From: Dickeya lacustris
Lineage (GTDB): Bacteria > Pseudomonadota > Gammaproteobacteria > Enterobacterales > Enterobacteriaceae
Reading direction: 5' to 3'
DNA length: 64,000 nucleotides
Assembly (NCBI RefSeq): GCF_029635795.1
Contig: NZ_CP114280.1
Span: 4,030,001 to 4,094,000 of the forward strand
Shown here: positions 8,771-17,340 of the stretch, one piece after another
How positions within the stretch are numbered: position 1 is the first letter of the stretch
How the letters are laid out: the number at the start of each line of letters is the position of its first letter
Position numbers and translations under genes: made by a program
The notes under the pieces: model-generated
What the model was told of the DNA's origin: nothing
The model's input: only the letters and a program-made list of their open reading frames with translations
Database searches by the model: none

Positions 8771-9348
8771 TGTGTGCCACTCGTCCAGCTACCACCGGGC
8801 TGAATGCCACCGTGTCGATGGTTATCCACCTGGACGCCGTTAGACGTCAGCGCGCCGCCCGAGTGCGCCACGTTACCGGCCAGGGTACCACCGTGGGTTA
8901 TTTCCACGGTGCGGGCCTTCAGGTGCTGAGTGCATTCCACCACCGGCGTGCTCAGTGTGACGCTGACTGCGGCCACCACGTTGACGGTTTTCACGCCGGT
9001 GACGTCCAGCGCACCGGCTGCCGCGTCATAGCGAAAGCGGGCACCGTCCGGCGCGGTGATGACCATTTCCTTGCGGCTGTTACCCGGTGCCGGATGGGTT
9101 TCACTGAACAGACTGCCGATAATTACGGCGGTTTCTGGATGACCGCCCAGACACCCCAACAACACTTGTTCCCCGACGGCAGGCGGGAACCAGGTGTTAA
9201 ACGCCCCGGCACGGGGCGTGTTCCAGCGCAGCCAGTCGGTAAGCAACTCACCGCTCTTGACGCGTACCCGCCAGTTTTCTGTGTCAACCGCCGTGACAAC
9301 GCCGACACGCAACAGGTTTTCCAGTAATCGCATCAGTTCTGCGCTCAT
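8767..9348 (-). CDS. V: Baseplate spike protein V
   Basis: 193 residues (P2 V: 211). V forms the trimeric membrane-piercing spike. An OB-fold-like N-terminal half (about residues 15-100, with WLRWNTPRAGAFNTW and VLLGCLGGHPETAVIIGSL) is followed by a repetitive beta region with many Val/Thr and a His-containing tip (NHRHGG), fitting the iron-bound apex known for P2 V. It overlaps S upstream and W downstream by four bases each. Confidence 0.93.
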   Translation of the reverse strand: MSAELMRLLENLLRVGVVTAVDTENWRVRVKSGELLTDWLRWNTPRAGAFNTWFPPAVGEQVLLGCLGGHPETAVIIGSLFSETHPAPGNSRKEMVITAPDGARFRYDAAAGALDVTGVKTVNVVAAVSVTLSTPVVECTQHLKARTVEITHGGTLAGNVAHSGGALTSNGVQVDNHRHGGIQPGGSWTSGTQ

Positions 9349-9983
9349 GTGGCGGCACTCCCCAGACTGTTGATGACCGCTTCATGGATCAACCGCTCAT
9401 CAGCCGGGGTGATCCCCAACAGCTCACGCACCGGGTAACGGGCAAAGGTATTTGGCCCGACCTTGTCACGCTCGCCGTACTGATGCACGCGCGCAATACG
9501 GGCAGCCACACCATCAAAGCCGACACTGGCCCCGCCGCTATCCGCCCGCATCCTGAGAAAGCGATAACCGCACAGGCGCTGAAACATCGGGGTTGTCTTG
9601 CGGGTCGAGCGGCGCACTGCCTGCGTATTAATCTCGATATAACGTTCAATGTCACTGCGGTAAAAGGTGCGGATGCCGTTACGATCTTCATCAAAACCGG
9701 TGATGGTACGGCCGTGTTTTCCCTGGCCACTGTGCCAGTTCTTCAGGTGGCGCACCTGGCCCTCCCAGACAAAGACCATGCCTTTCTGCGAGCGCAGCAC
9801 CTTGCGGCGGCGGGTCGCATAGGGCGAGGCATCCGGGTTTTTCTGTGACCGGATGCGTTGCTGCTGGCTGCGGCGCAGTGCCTGCCCGGCCTGACGCGCC
9901 GTTTTCAGCCGCCCGGCGGGCGACAGGCCGGAAAGGATGTCATCAAACACCTGGTCCAGCGCGTGAGCTATTTTTTCCGTCAT
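9345..9983 (-). CDS. S: Tail completion protein S
   Basis: 212 residues, longer than P2 S (150), in the phage virion morphogenesis family (PF05069). It is needed to join tails to heads. The Lys/Arg/Gln-rich N-terminal third (AGQALRRSQQQRIRSQKNPD) and the C-terminal HQYGERDKVGPNTFARYPVR are family features. The extra length is in the middle. Four-base overlaps with R upstream and V downstream indicate translational coupling. Confidence 0.9.
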   Translation of the reverse strand: MTEKIAHALDQVFDDILSGLSPAGRLKTARQAGQALRRSQQQRIRSQKNPDASPYATRRRKVLRSQKGMVFVWEGQVRHLKNWHSGQGKHGRTITGFDEDRNGIRTFYRSDIERYIEINTQAVRRSTRKTTPMFQRLCGYRFLRMRADSGGASVGFDGVAARIARVHQYGERDKVGPNTFARYPVRELLGITPADERLIHEAVINSLGSAAT

Positions 9984-10438
9984 GCCGGTGTCTCCCAGGT
10001 GGCGTCTTCAAGCACCGCATCCCATACCCCGCTGGTGAGACGCGGGCGAGGTTCAGGCAGATGTTCGGCGCGCAGAGTGCCGTTATCGTCCCGCGTGACC
10101 TTAACCCGCTCGCGCACCGGGATTTCAAACAGAATGTCGGCGCTGTCGTCGTTGTTGATAAGCGTGGTGAATGTCATCTCGCGGTTCTTTTGCGGGTTCA
10201 GCAGCAACTCAGGCTGGTTCTGCCACAGCCAGGCCATCAGCGGTAAAGTGAAATCGTCGATATCACCGGTGAAGTTCATCACGAACAGCACCAGCGAGTA
10301 GCGATACAGAAATGACGGCGTTTCCCCGGTGGTTTCAATACCACCTTCTTCCACAAACACCGTGAAGGCTTCCGGGTTGGCCCGGCACCAGGTGTTGGAT
10401 GCCGTCAGTGCATCACGCAGCGAGTTGGTTTTCAGCAT
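9980..10438 (-). CDS. R: Tail completion protein R
   Basis: 152 residues (P2 R: 155). It works with S in tail completion. The start at 10438 is taken because GGGGA lies six bases before it; another ATG two codons upstream sits on top of that site. LVLFVMNFTGDIDDFTLPLMAWLW and the C-terminal LRAEHLPEPRPRL resemble P2 R. It ends in a four-base overlap with S. Confidence 0.9.
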   Translation of the reverse strand: MLKTNSLRDALTASNTWCRANPEAFTVFVEEGGIETTGETPSFLYRYSLVLFVMNFTGDIDDFTLPLMAWLWQNQPELLLNPQKNREMTFTTLINNDDSADILFEIPVRERVKVTRDDNGTLRAEHLPEPRPRLTSGVWDAVLEDATWETPA

Positions 10439-10448
10439 GAGCATTCCC

Positions 10449-10724
10449 CTATGGTGTGGCGGCGGCGTCCTTCAGGCGCTGAAGGCGACGCAGGTACATA
10501 TCGTTGATGGCGGCCTTGTCTGCGTTGCAGGTGTCCAGCGCATCCAAAAGCTGATCACTCCAGAGCGCGACCGCGCCCCATGTCACCGGCGCTTTCAGTA
10601 CGGGCGTCGGTGTCGGTGCCGTCAGGCCGGACGGCACCGTGTCGTGCAGTAACTGCACGCTGGGCGACGGCGGCGCGTTTTTGCAGGCTGTCGCTGACAG
10701 CAGCAGGCACCACAGTGTTAGCAC
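10449..10724 (-). CDS. lysC: Rz1-type spanin lipoprotein LysC (nested in lysB)
   Basis: About 91 residues from the GTG at 10724; the frame is open further upstream, so the start is a judgement. It is the outer-membrane half of the spanin that fuses the membranes at lysis. The signal peptide LTLWCLLLSATAC ends in a lipobox-like Cys at residue 14, followed by a Pro-rich stretch (NAPPSPS and LTAPTPTPV). It lies mostly inside lysB in another frame, the arrangement known for P2 lysB/lysC and lambda Rz/Rz1. Confidence 0.82.
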   Translation of the reverse strand: MLTLWCLLLSATACKNAPPSPSVQLLHDTVPSGLTAPTPTPVLKAPVTWGAVALWSDQLLDALDTCNADKAAINDMYLRRLQRLKDAAATP

Positions 10725-10992
10725 ACGTATCGGGCTGCATCCCCTCGCGCATTTTTTCACGGCGTTCTTCCCCTTCGGCATAACGCTGTTGCTCACGCTC
10801 GCGCACCTGCGCCAGCACGTTTCTGGCATCGTCAGCCAGTGCCCGGACTTCAGTTAACAGCTCGCGCTGTTGCCGGGCGCTGTCAGTCAGTGCCTCGGTA
10901 TGCGCCCGGTCGATGCCGCGCTGGTAGGTTTGCCAGAGCACGCCACTGACGGCCAGCACCAGCAGTACAGCAAGGGTGGCGACCAGCTTCAT
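10555..10992 (-). CDS. lysB: Rz-type inner-membrane spanin LysB
   Basis: 145 residues. One N-terminal membrane helix (LVATLAVLLVLAVSGVLW) is followed by a long charged coiled coil (about residues 25-90), the fold of the inner spanin subunit. The start at 10992 overlaps the lysozyme stop (ATGA); longer readings would extend into the lysozyme gene. It carries the nested lysC. P2 lysA, the antiholin, is not found between lysozyme and lysB. Confidence 0.88.
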   Translation of the reverse strand: MKLVATLAVLLVLAVSGVLWQTYQRGIDRAHTEALTDSARQQRELLTEVRALADDARNVLAQVREREQQRYAEGEERREKMREGMQPDTCANTVVPAAVSDSLQKRAAVAQRAVTARHGAVRPDGTDTDARTESAGDMGRGRALE

Positions 10993-11534
10993 GGCACCCC
11001 CGCCAGATCGCGCAGGCACCAGGCTTTGACATCGTTGCGACGATTGACCAGCCCGGCGGAGCGCTGGCCACCGCTGTTGACAAAATCGGTCAGCCGCTCA
11101 CACATCGCGGGCCATTCGTGCGCCTGCGCGTGTTTCCAGATGGTGGTGCGCTGCTTGCTGCCCTGCCGGTTGGTAAACCACATCAGGCCGCTGCAACCGA
11201 GGTTAAACGCCGTGTCGGTCATGGCTTCAAACGCCGATTGCGGCATGGCTGCGCCGTTAAAATTGCCGTTGACGCAATTCTCTGCCCGCTGCATATCGTT
11301 AACCCAGCGGCGGGCAATCTCGTCCTGGCCATACGGCCGGTTTTGCACGTTGCCGGTAGAGCCAATGCCCACCGTCAGCACCCCGGCGGGGCAGTAATAC
11401 GGCGACGTGCGGCAGTCTTCCCAACTGGCCGTTTTCTGCTGTGCTTCCAGCGAAGTGCGCAAGGTGCCGGGGGACAGCGTGACGCCGAGCGCGACAATCA
11501 GCGCAATCGAACAGCGTTTAATCGCGGTTTTCAT
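10989..11534 (-). CDS. K: Endolysin K, GH24 lysozyme with signal-arrest-release N-terminus
   Basis: 181 residues from ATG 11534. It cleaves peptidoglycan at lysis. The N-terminal segment (CSIALIVALGVTLSPG) is weakly hydrophobic, of the type used for signal-arrest-release export. The catalytic set reads E-x8-C-x5-T in WEDCRTSPYYCPAGVLTVG, with Cys in the usual Asp place, as in P1 Lyz. Further Cys residues are consistent with disulfide control. It overlaps the holin gene upstream by 17 bases and lysB by four. Confidence 0.9.
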   Translation of the reverse strand: MKTAIKRCSIALIVALGVTLSPGTLRTSLEAQQKTASWEDCRTSPYYCPAGVLTVGIGSTGNVQNRPYGQDEIARRWVNDMQRAENCVNGNFNGAAMPQSAFEAMTDTAFNLGCSGLMWFTNRQGSKQRTTIWKHAQAHEWPAMCERLTDFVNSGGQRSAGLVNRRNDVKAWCLRDLAGVP

Positions 11535-11820
11535 CGTCAACATCACCCTGATGCAAAATGGCCACCGCACGGCGTTCCGACACGTTCAGCGTGCGTCGCT
11601 CGGACTGCTGTAAAATCTGTTCAATCAGTTCATTGCGGCGACGTTGTTCGCGCTCGATACGACGCCGGAATAACCAGGCGCGCCACGCAGTGACGACACC
11701 GATAACCAGCCCCGCCAGCGCCACTTTTTCACTGACGGTCATTACCCCGATGCCTGTCACCATGACGGACAGGCCATAGGTCACGCCATCATTGAGGCGC
11801 TGAAGATCGTTTAATCCCAT
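11518..11820 (-). CDS. Y: Holin (HP1-like, P2 Y position)
   Basis: 100 residues from ATG 11820. Two hydrophobic segments (about residues 14-28 and 32-52) are followed by a very basic, Glu/Arg/Gln-rich coiled C-terminus (RRRIEREQRRRNELIEQIL). This is a typical holin layout and it lies between X and the lysozyme as gene Y does in P2. It should form membrane holes that time lysis. The start overlaps the end of X by ten bases. Confidence 0.85.
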   Translation of the reverse strand: MGLNDLQRLNDGVTYGLSVMVTGIGVMTVSEKVALAGLVIGVVTAWRAWLFRRRIEREQRRRNELIEQILQQSERRTLNVSERRAVAILHQGDVDDENRD

Positions 11821-12011
11821 AACTGCACCGTTTCCTGTTTTGTCTGGCGGGGAATGTCGGGCAGCGTGATAGCCTGCCCGGCCGTCAGAAACATCTGGCG
11901 GCTTAACCCCGGATTGGCGGCGATCACCTGCTCGGTGACACCGGCGGATGTGCCGTAATGGCGATAACAGAGCAAGTCCACCGTATCGCCCTGAAGCGCC
12001 CGGACGACCAT
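11811..12011 (-). CDS. X: Tail protein X (LysM-like)
   Basis: 66 residues (P2 X: 67). A small tail component with a LysM-like fold (ALQGDTVDLLCYRHYG and NPGLS). The ATG at 12011 shares bases with the TGA stop of L (TGATG), so it is chosen over a GTG six bases upstream. Gene order L-X-Y-K is as in P2. Confidence 0.92.
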   Translation of the reverse strand: MVVRALQGDTVDLLCYRHYGTSAGVTEQVIAANPGLSRQMFLTAGQAITLPDIPRQTKQETVQLWD

Positions 12012-12502
12012 CAGCACAACTCCGCAAAAAGGCGCTGGGTGCCGCGTATATCGGCGATGCTCCAGCGTGCATCACGCCACAAATCGTCACGCTGGCTGTC
12101 AAAGGTGTCGGTTGCTTTGTCGCCTTTGGCCGTGGTATCCACATCGCGGTATCCCTCCAGCAGCAGCGCCCGGGCAATGGCATAAACCGCACGCTGGAAG
12201 CGGTACACTTTGATGCTTTCGCCGTTGACCTGTCCGGCCGGGACGTCCGCCAGTGCGGCATATCCGGCGGCCTGTTGTGTCTGCTGCCAGCTCGCCAGTT
12301 GGTCAGTCACATGCACCACCGCTTCCGTGGTGACATGCATCAGGCGAGTGGTGGTGATACCGCCGGTGATGCGGGCAGCCAGACGGAGATCGCGCAGGAC
12401 AATCACCGGCCAGAACGCCCCGGCGTTAACCGATGCCGCACCATCGTCAATTTCCGGTACGTCGCCGCTGTCGCTGACACGTTTTGACGCCACCAGGCTC
12501 AT
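12011..12502 (-). CDS. L: Head completion protein L
   Basis: 163 residues (P2 L: 169). It closes the filled head for tail joining. ATG 12502 has a good GGGAG site five bases before it; a TTG twelve bases upstream is less likely. The segment ATDTFDSQRDDLWRDARWSI and the C-terminal IRGTQRLFAELC match the head completion family (PF05926). Confidence 0.92.
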   Translation of the reverse strand: MSLVASKRVSDSGDVPEIDDGAASVNAGAFWPVIVLRDLRLAARITGGITTTRLMHVTTEAVVHVTDQLASWQQTQQAAGYAALADVPAGQVNGESIKVYRFQRAVYAIARALLLEGYRDVDTTAKGDKATDTFDSQRDDLWRDARWSIADIRGTQRLFAELC

Positions 12503-12597
12503 ACTCACTCCCAAAAGTCAGGCGGTGGGCACCGGGCAAAAAGACCGTATACGGGCAGATCACCCGGCGCGCCGCCTGTCGGACGGGGCCGAAGTCG

Positions 12598-13485
12598 TTA
12601 ACGTTTGGCAGACTGACGGGCGGTTTTGCTTTTGCCCGTCGGCCGTGTGGTTTTTCGCGCCGTGGTGTTACGCACGGCGCTCTTTTTTACCGCTGGCTGC
12701 GCGGCATCGGCTGAAGCCGCAGGCGGTGTCTCCCCGGCGGGTGTTGCCGTGCTTGTCTCATCGTCGCCGGGTGCGCCGTCTTCCGGTGCGTTGCGGCTGC
12801 CCGGCATGAGTTTTTTCAGCTCGCGCGTCAGGGTGGCAATCTCCCGTTTCACGCCTGCGTTCGGATTGCGGGCCATCGCTTCCCGGAACAGGGTCAGTGC
12901 CTCGGCTTTGGTTTGTGCATCCACTGCCGCACGGCGTGAGAAGGCACGGGCTTTGCACAGCTTGGCGCGCACTTCATCCGGCATGTCTTTTCCGTCCACA
13001 ATGGCGGCCACGTCATCCAGCACGGCGGTATACCCGCTCAGGTCGGCGTCGGCATCGGTGGTGGCCAGCGTCAGCACCGGGTTACTCACCTCTTCGGCCA
13101 GTACCGTCACCGCATCACGGCGGAACTTGTCGCCAGGCAAAGACAGGCCATGTTTAACGACGTAGCGCCCAAGCTTCAGCGCCAGTGCGCTATCCTGGCA
13201 GTCAATCGCCCACACCATCAGGGTGACGACAACCTCATCCTGTCGGCCGCTGTCGCTTGCCAGCGTGCCATCAATCCAGCCGTCGTATTCCGGCAGCATG
13301 GCTTTTTTCATCTCCGCTTTGGTTGCAGCGGATTGCACCTGTTTCAGTGCGGCCTGATGCAGGCGCAGGCGGTGAAGGATTTGTTCATGGGCGGTACGCG
13401 ACACCTCCGTTTCGGCGTCGGTGTCCGCCTGGCCCCGGCGCTCGGCCATGACCCGCTGAAAGTGTCGCTGTGCCGGTGTCAGCAT
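12598..13485 (-). CDS. M: Terminase small subunit M
   Basis: 295 residues, longer than P2 M (247). M is the endonuclease subunit that cuts at cos with P. The first ~220 residues are the conserved domain (starting LTPAQRHFQRVMAERRG). The last ~70 residues are an Ala/Pro/Thr/Lys-rich tail of low complexity, strongly basic at the end, which accounts for the extra length and may bind DNA. A GGAG ribosome site precedes the ATG. Confidence 0.92.
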   Translation of the reverse strand: MLTPAQRHFQRVMAERRGQADTDAETEVSRTAHEQILHRLRLHQAALKQVQSAATKAEMKKAMLPEYDGWIDGTLASDSGRQDEVVVTLMVWAIDCQDSALALKLGRYVVKHGLSLPGDKFRRDAVTVLAEEVSNPVLTLATTDADADLSGYTAVLDDVAAIVDGKDMPDEVRAKLCKARAFSRRAAVDAQTKAEALTLFREAMARNPNAGVKREIATLTRELKKLMPGSRNAPEDGAPGDDETSTATPAGETPPAASADAAQPAVKKSAVRNTTARKTTRPTGKSKTARQSAKR

Positions 13486-13528
13486 GTTGTGTTCTCCGGT
13501 TGGGGCGGAGTGTTACCCCGCCGGGTTG

Positions 13529-14584
13529 TTACTGGCCGTCACCTGCTGCCTGTGCAAACTGAATCCCGTCGATCAGGGCGACCTTGCCGTAGTCCTCCAC
13601 CACAAAGTCATCATTGGACGACTGGTAGGTCGCTATCCGGTTGTAATGGGGCTCTTCGACGATGCTGCGGCGCAGCGCCCCCAGTTGGTAGTAAACCGAC
13701 AGGTTTTTAAACGAAGTGATCAGCACCGCATTGGATGGGAAGTACGGTGCCAGAAAGGTCGGCAGGCCGCCCACGCGATCCTGACTGACAATCAGCTGAC
13801 CGGCCAGTAATTCGGTATTGGGGTTGCTCTGACTTAGCGCATTGAGGCGTGGAAAGTTGCTGGACGTCAGCAGGTCTGACGCCATGATGACCACCAGATC
13901 CGGTGCCTTGCGATGCCACGGATCTAACAGGCTGTTTTTGGCGTCAAACACGGCAGTGTCGAGGTTGCCGTAGGTGCCTTTGGCGACAATCTTGTTGTCT
14001 TCATCGCGGGCAGTCAGCGTGACGTTTTTGATAATGCGGTGCGCCGCATCGTTGCGGATTTTTTGCAGCCAGCCGACACCGCAATCCTGCAATAGCGGAT
14101 TGACGCTACGGTTGGATGTCTCGGCATAAGTGGTGCCGTTGAAACCAACCATGATGCGATCAAGGCCGATTTGCCGCGCATTGGCCTGGCTTATCAGCGC
14201 CTGAAAGTTCGGCTGTGTCGCCCAGGCATCCAACTGCGGGTAGCTGACCGCCGAGTCATAGTTTACTTTGCGACAGTAATAGCTGTTCGGCTCTTTGGAA
14301 TGGTTGTCCGTTGGGTTACGGCGGGCCGTGCCGTCGCTGCTGTTGTTGGTGCTGGCAATCGGCCCTTTACTGCCGATCAGGATTTTCTGACCTTCCTGCG
14401 CTTTTACACCAAATACGTTAATCTGCTTCAGAAATTCATCGCTTTCCTGTGCCGCCTGTTCCATACGCTGCTGGGCAGCAGGCGTGACACTGTACGCCAT
14501 TGCCACCGCATTCGGTTGCACCCCGTTCAGCTGCGCCTGACGTGAAATGTACTGATCAAAAAGATTACGGGTAGAGTTTTCCAT
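13529..14584 (-). CDS. N: Major capsid protein N
   Basis: 351 residues (P2 N: 357). It builds the head after the N-terminus is processed by O. The start ENSTRNLFDQYISRQAQLNG and the central DLVVIMASDLL section are typical of the P2 capsid family (PF05125). It lies between the scaffold gene O and the terminase subunit M. Confidence 0.95.
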   Translation of the reverse strand: MENSTRNLFDQYISRQAQLNGVQPNAVAMAYSVTPAAQQRMEQAAQESDEFLKQINVFGVKAQEGQKILIGSKGPIASTNNSSDGTARRNPTDNHSKEPNSYYCRKVNYDSAVSYPQLDAWATQPNFQALISQANARQIGLDRIMVGFNGTTYAETSNRSVNPLLQDCGVGWLQKIRNDAAHRIIKNVTLTARDEDNKIVAKGTYGNLDTAVFDAKNSLLDPWHRKAPDLVVIMASDLLTSSNFPRLNALSQSNPNTELLAGQLIVSQDRVGGLPTFLAPYFPSNAVLITSFKNLSVYYQLGALRRSIVEEPHYNRIATYQSSNDDFVVEDYGKVALIDGIQFAQAAGDGQ

Positions 14585-14614
14585 GTTCGCTTGTCTCGTC
14601 TCGCTTAACGGTCG

Positions 14615-15454
14615 TTAAAAGTCAGCCAGTTGTACGCTGCTGTTACCACCGCTGGCCGCCGGGCGCTGGCTGTAACTGTTATCCTGCGTCGCCAGTTTTT
14701 GCGTGAGTGCAGCCAGTTCACCGGTCAGCGTCTGGATAGTGCGGTTGTCCTGCTGCTGTTGGGTTTTCAGCGTGTTGAAACTGTCCAGCAGGTCAGCATG
14801 GGACTGGGCGATGTTCTCCACTGCCTCGTGCACCTGGGTAAACTGTTCACTGTCCGACTTACGGCCTTTGCCGATAATCCCCATCACGCGGGAAAACCAC
14901 TGTTTCCCTGCGTCGCTGTTTTGACTGGCAAGCTCGATGATTTCCGCTTCAATGGCGTCAGAAAACAGCGGCGCGTCGCCTTGCTGCTTGTTGAATGCCT
15001 GGATTTGTGCGCGTTGCTGGGCGGTAAACTTGAGGCGCTCAGTGCCAAGGCTGGCCGGGGTGTCGGTCATGGCCAACCCCACGACATATGCCTTGCCGTT
15101 GAGGGCAAACTGAGGGTGCAACTCAATACTGGAATACACCTTCTTGCCTTCATCAGTCAGTTGCTTCATGCGCGCTGAGGGTTCGATTTCCGCATAGAGT
15201 GCGGTACGTCCGGCGAGCGGCCCTTCAGTAATGTCTTCCGTACTTAATGCGGTCACATCCCCCATCGCGCCAAATTCGCTATTGGGCAGCATGGAAAGGT
15301 AGTGCTCAACGTTGACGCGTGCGCCATACACATCAGTGCGGTAACTGGCGGCGGCGTCGCGCAAGTGTTCAGGGCTGATTTCACGCCCGTCAACGGTGGA
15401 GCCGGAGACAGCAACGCGGAATTTTTTACGGGCGGGCTGGGTTGTTGCGCTCAT
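14615..15454 (-). CDS. O: Capsid scaffold and protease O
   Basis: 279 residues from ATG 15454, which has AGGA upstream; an ATG six codons earlier lacks one. O is both scaffold and the protease that trims N, L and itself. The N-terminal half carries NVEHYL and VYSSIELHPQF, which place His and Ser residues where P2 O has its catalytic His-48 and Ser-107. The C-terminal half (about residues 170-260) is a Gln-rich coiled coil, the scaffolding part. Confidence 0.93.
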   Translation of the reverse strand: MSATTQPARKKFRVAVSGSTVDGREISPEHLRDAAASYRTDVYGARVNVEHYLSMLPNSEFGAMGDVTALSTEDITEGPLAGRTALYAEIEPSARMKQLTDEGKKVYSSIELHPQFALNGKAYVVGLAMTDTPASLGTERLKFTAQQRAQIQAFNKQQGDAPLFSDAIEAEIIELASQNSDAGKQWFSRVMGIIGKGRKSDSEQFTQVHEAVENIAQSHADLLDSFNTLKTQQQQDNRTIQTLTGELAALTQKLATQDNSYSQRPAASGGNSSVQLADF

Positions 15455-15612
15455 GCCTGTTTGTCCTGTCATGTGGTGTCAGTGGCGTCATGATGGCAGA
15501 GCGTAACTCTCTGTCTCAACGCGGTTTTGTTGTCGGCGGAGGGCCAGAGCCGAAAGTGGGCGAAAGGCGGATCGCGCGCGGGTAATCTTCCCGGCAGAGG
15601 GGGAAACCGCGC

Positions 15613-17340
15613 ATGATTCAGGATGCATTTGTACGGCAGCGAGCAAAACAGCTTTACTGGCAGGGCTACCCGCCAGCGGAAATCTCGCGCCTGATGGGGA
15701 TTAATCAAAACACGGTGTACGCCTGGAAAAAGCGCGACGAATGGGACGAAACGCCGCCTATCCAGCGCGTAACGCATTCTATCGATGCACGGTTGTGCCA
15801 GTTGGCCCAGAAGCCGACTAAAACCGGTGGCGACCTGAAGGAAATGGACGCGCTAACCCGGCAGTTGAAAACGCTGAACGACGGCCAGCCGGGCAATGCC
15901 GCAGGCGGCAAGAAACCCCGCCAGCGTAAAGTGAAAAATCACTTCACGGACGAGCAAATCACCGCGCTGCGGGAAAAAATACTGGATTCCCTTTCGTGGC
16001 ATCAACTTGGCTGGTATGAGCAACGTCACCACCGAAACCGCATGATACTGAAATCACGCCAGGTGGGTGCCACCTGGTATTTTGCACGCGAGGCATTGCT
16101 TGATGCACTGCGCGACGATGTGAAATACCCCTATCAGCGCAACCAGATTTTTCTGTCGGCGTCACGTCGGCAGGCACACCAGTTCCGGGGCTTTATCCAG
16201 AAGGTGGCGGAAGAGGTGGACGTTGAACTGAAAGGCGGTGACAAAATCATCCTGAGCAACGGGGCCGAGTTGCATTTCCTCGGCACGTCTGCGGCAACGG
16301 CGCAGTCCTACACCGGCAATCTGAAGTTTGACGAGTTTTTTTGGGTCAGCAATTTCACCAATCTGCGCAGGGTAGCCGGAGCGATGGCGACGCTGAAGGG
16401 GCTGACGCGCACCTACTTTTCCACCCCGTCGAGCGAAACCCATGAAGCCTACCCGTTCTGGACGGGCGCACGCTGGAATGAGAAGCGCAGCAAGGCGAAA
16501 AAAGTTGAGTTTGATGTGTCCTGGAAAGCGCTCAATAGCGGCTTGCTATGCCCGGATAAAACCTGGCGGCAGATTGTGACGTTACAGGATGTTATCGATC
16601 ACGGCTGGGAATACACCGACCTGGAGGAAATTCAGGATGAAAACAGCGGAGATGATTTTCTCAACCTGTATATGTGTGAGTTCGTCCGGGATGGCGAATC
16701 CGCGTTTAATCTTAACGCCCTGATCGGCTGCGGTACCGACGGTTACGACGAGTGGCCGGACTGGAAGCCGTTCGCATCACGCCCGATGGCCGATCGCGGT
16801 GTCTGGATTGGTTATGACGCCAACGGCAGCAGCGGTAACGGCGACAGCGGGGCCATCTCGGTGGTGGTACCCCCCCTGGTGGCAGGCGGCAAGTTCCGCA
16901 CCATCGAAACCCAGCAGATACGCGGCCTGGAGTTCGAAGAGCAGGCGAAGGTTATCGAGGCGCTGACCTTCAAATACAACGTGCAGCACATCGCCATCGA
17001 TGGCACCGGTATCGGTGAAGCAGTCTACCAGATTGTGAAGAAATTCTTCCCGGCGGCAGTGTGCTTCCTGATGTCGGTGTCATCCAAACGCGCCTTAGTG
17101 CTGAAAATGCTTCAGGTCATTCGTGCCGGTCGCTGGGAGTACGACCACAGCGAGCGCGCACTGATTAATGCGTTTAACGCCGTGCGGCGCGTCAAGACAC
17201 CGGGTGGCATCATGACTTACGACACCGACCGCGCACGCGGCTCTAATCATGGCGATCTGGCCTGGGCAACCATGCTGGCCGTCATCAATGAACCACTTGG
17301 CCAGGAACAGGGCGGTGGTGGCTTTGCGATGGAGTTCTGA
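15613..17340 (+). CDS. P: Terminase large subunit P (ATPase)
   Basis: 575 residues (P2 P: 590). It drives DNA packaging. An N-terminal HTH (RQRAKQLYWQGYPPAEISRL, then MGINQNTVYAWKKRDEW) is followed by the ATPase: KSRQVGATWYFAREALL is the Walker A-like motif (about residue 140) and LKFDEFFWV is Walker B-like. The C-terminal nuclease-like half has acidic residues (WIGYDANG; HIAIDGTGIGEAV). It is divergent from O and overlaps Q by one base (TGATG). Confidence 0.95.
   Translation: MIQDAFVRQRAKQLYWQGYPPAEISRLMGINQNTVYAWKKRDEWDETPPIQRVTHSIDARLCQLAQKPTKTGGDLKEMDALTRQLKTLNDGQPGNAAGGKKPRQRKVKNHFTDEQITALREKILDSLSWHQLGWYEQRHHRNRMILKSRQVGATWYFAREALLDALRDDVKYPYQRNQIFLSASRRQAHQFRGFIQKVAEEVDVELKGGDKIILSNGAELHFLGTSAATAQSYTGNLKFDEFFWVSNFTNLRRVAGAMATLKGLTRTYFSTPSSETHEAYPFWTGARWNEKRSKAKKVEFDVSWKALNSGLLCPDKTWRQIVTLQDVIDHGWEYTDLEEIQDENSGDDFLNLYMCEFVRDGESAFNLNALIGCGTDGYDEWPDWKPFASRPMADRGVWIGYDANGSSGNGDSGAISVVVPPLVAGGKFRTIETQQIRGLEFEEQAKVIEALTFKYNVQHIAIDGTGIGEAVYQIVKKFFPAAVCFLMSVSSKRALVLKMLQVIRAGRWEYDHSERALINAFNAVRRVKTPGGIMTYDTDRARGSNHGDLAWATMLAVINEPLGQEQGGGGFAMEF

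Noticed and set aside
12626..13165. Plus-strand open frame opposite M and others nearby
   Set aside because: Antisense shadow of the terminase subunit gene; no ribosome site and no domain.
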